A stretch of DNA of 6,547 nucleotides from Opitutaceae bacterium (GTDB taxonomy: Bacteria; Verrucomicrobiota; Verrucomicrobiia; Opitutales; Opitutaceae), in the NCBI GenBank assembly GCA_023269455.1, contig JAHFTG010000122.1:1-6547 (forward strand). The letters run 5' to 3'. Numbering within the stretch: the stretch's first letter is position 1; the number at the start of each line of letters is the position of its first letter. Position numbers and translations under genes: made by a program. The notes beneath the pieces are model-generated. The model was not told the origin of the DNA. It saw only the letters and a program-made list of their open reading frames with translations, and searched no databases. Shown piece by piece: positions 6,352-6,547 of the stretch.

Positions 6352-6547
6352 CGGTTTCGATCGTCGAGGACAGATGCCATTGTTGCAGGGAAAAAACGTA
6401 GGCCTCGGCATTTTCGCGCACGCCGGTCCACACGATGGTGCGGCCCTGCTCGTGCGCCTCCATCATGTGCCGCGTGGCCGTCGGCTCGTCGAAGCCGAAG
6501 ACCTTCCGCAGCACCATGACGGCATACGACATGCGCGTGACCGCGTC
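6338..6547 (-). CDS. clpS: ATP-dependent Clp protease adaptor ClpS (5' end outside the window)
   Basis: ClpS is a small cytoplasmic adaptor that binds N-degron substrates and delivers them to the ClpA or ClpC unfoldase of the Clp protease. The 69 visible codons run open through the window edge; a Met 15 bp inside (at 6532) is internal to the fold, so this is not the true start. The fragment begins D-A-V-T-R-M-S-Y-A-V, which aligns with the D-Y-T-P-M-E-F-V stretch of E. coli ClpS just after its N-D substrate-binding pair. It then shows VLRKVFGF, HMMEAHEQG and the VRENAEAY helix, in the usual order. The histidine of the E-A-H motif matches the conserved substrate-binding His66 of E. coli, and the Met matches pocket residue Met40. 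The position of E. coli Val65 is Ala here. The N-terminal third, including the N-D pair, lies beyond 6547. The stop overlaps the next gene by 14 bp. Family assignment is firm; substrate range is not readable. Confidence 0.93.
   Translation of the reverse strand, partial: DAVTRMSYAVMVLRKVFGFDEPTATRHMMEAHEQGRTIVWTGVRENAEAYVFSLQQWHLSSTIETDEKG

Noticed and set aside
6352..6411. 20-residue upstream extension of the DUF2017-like gene
   Set aside because: It lies wholly inside clpS, is Pro/Cys/Arg-rich without fold, and the downstream ATG gives the usual short overlap of coupled genes.

Overview
This is a GC-rich bacterial window in which all seven supported genes lie on the minus strand, so they read from high to low coordinates. 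I see no RNA gene, CRISPR array, transposase, integrase or phage gene. The gene content is that of a Gram-negative chromosome and suggests Verrucomicrobiota, perhaps the Opitutaceae. The hints are a compact bacterial family B DNA polymerase, clpS followed by a DUF2017-like gene, an animal-type SerB, and starts that mostly lack a strong Shine-Dalgarno. The phylum call is inference; no rRNA or other marker is present.

Region 1 (6547 to 5388) is a tight three-gene cluster. It holds the 3' two-thirds or so of clpS, cut by the window edge, then a 157-residue DUF2017-like protein whose start overlaps the clpS stop. Last comes a 165-residue membrane protein with an N-terminal CxxC...CCxxC metal-binding domain, whose start overlaps the preceding stop. 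The 14 bp and 8 bp overlaps suggest co-transcription and translational coupling. The cluster therefore ties the N-degron adaptor of the Clp protease to a poorly known protein and an orphan metal-binding membrane protein. It is the best candidate here for an undescribed functional unit.

Region 2 (5387 to 5071) is a 317 bp non-coding stretch with a perfect 12 bp palindrome and a perfect 6 bp inverted repeat close to the next start. I see no convincing promoter in it.

Region 3 (5070 to 103) holds a MscS-type mechanosensitive channel with a signal peptide and a periplasmic domain, a four-helix membrane protein of unknown role, a complete family B DNA polymerase with proofreading exonuclease, and phosphoserine phosphatase SerB. 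Gaps are 64, 35 and 54 bp, so an operon is possible, but the functions (osmotic protection, DNA synthesis, serine biosynthesis) do not form one obvious pathway. Beyond serB are three short degenerate 9 bp repeats and a weak hairpin before the window ends.
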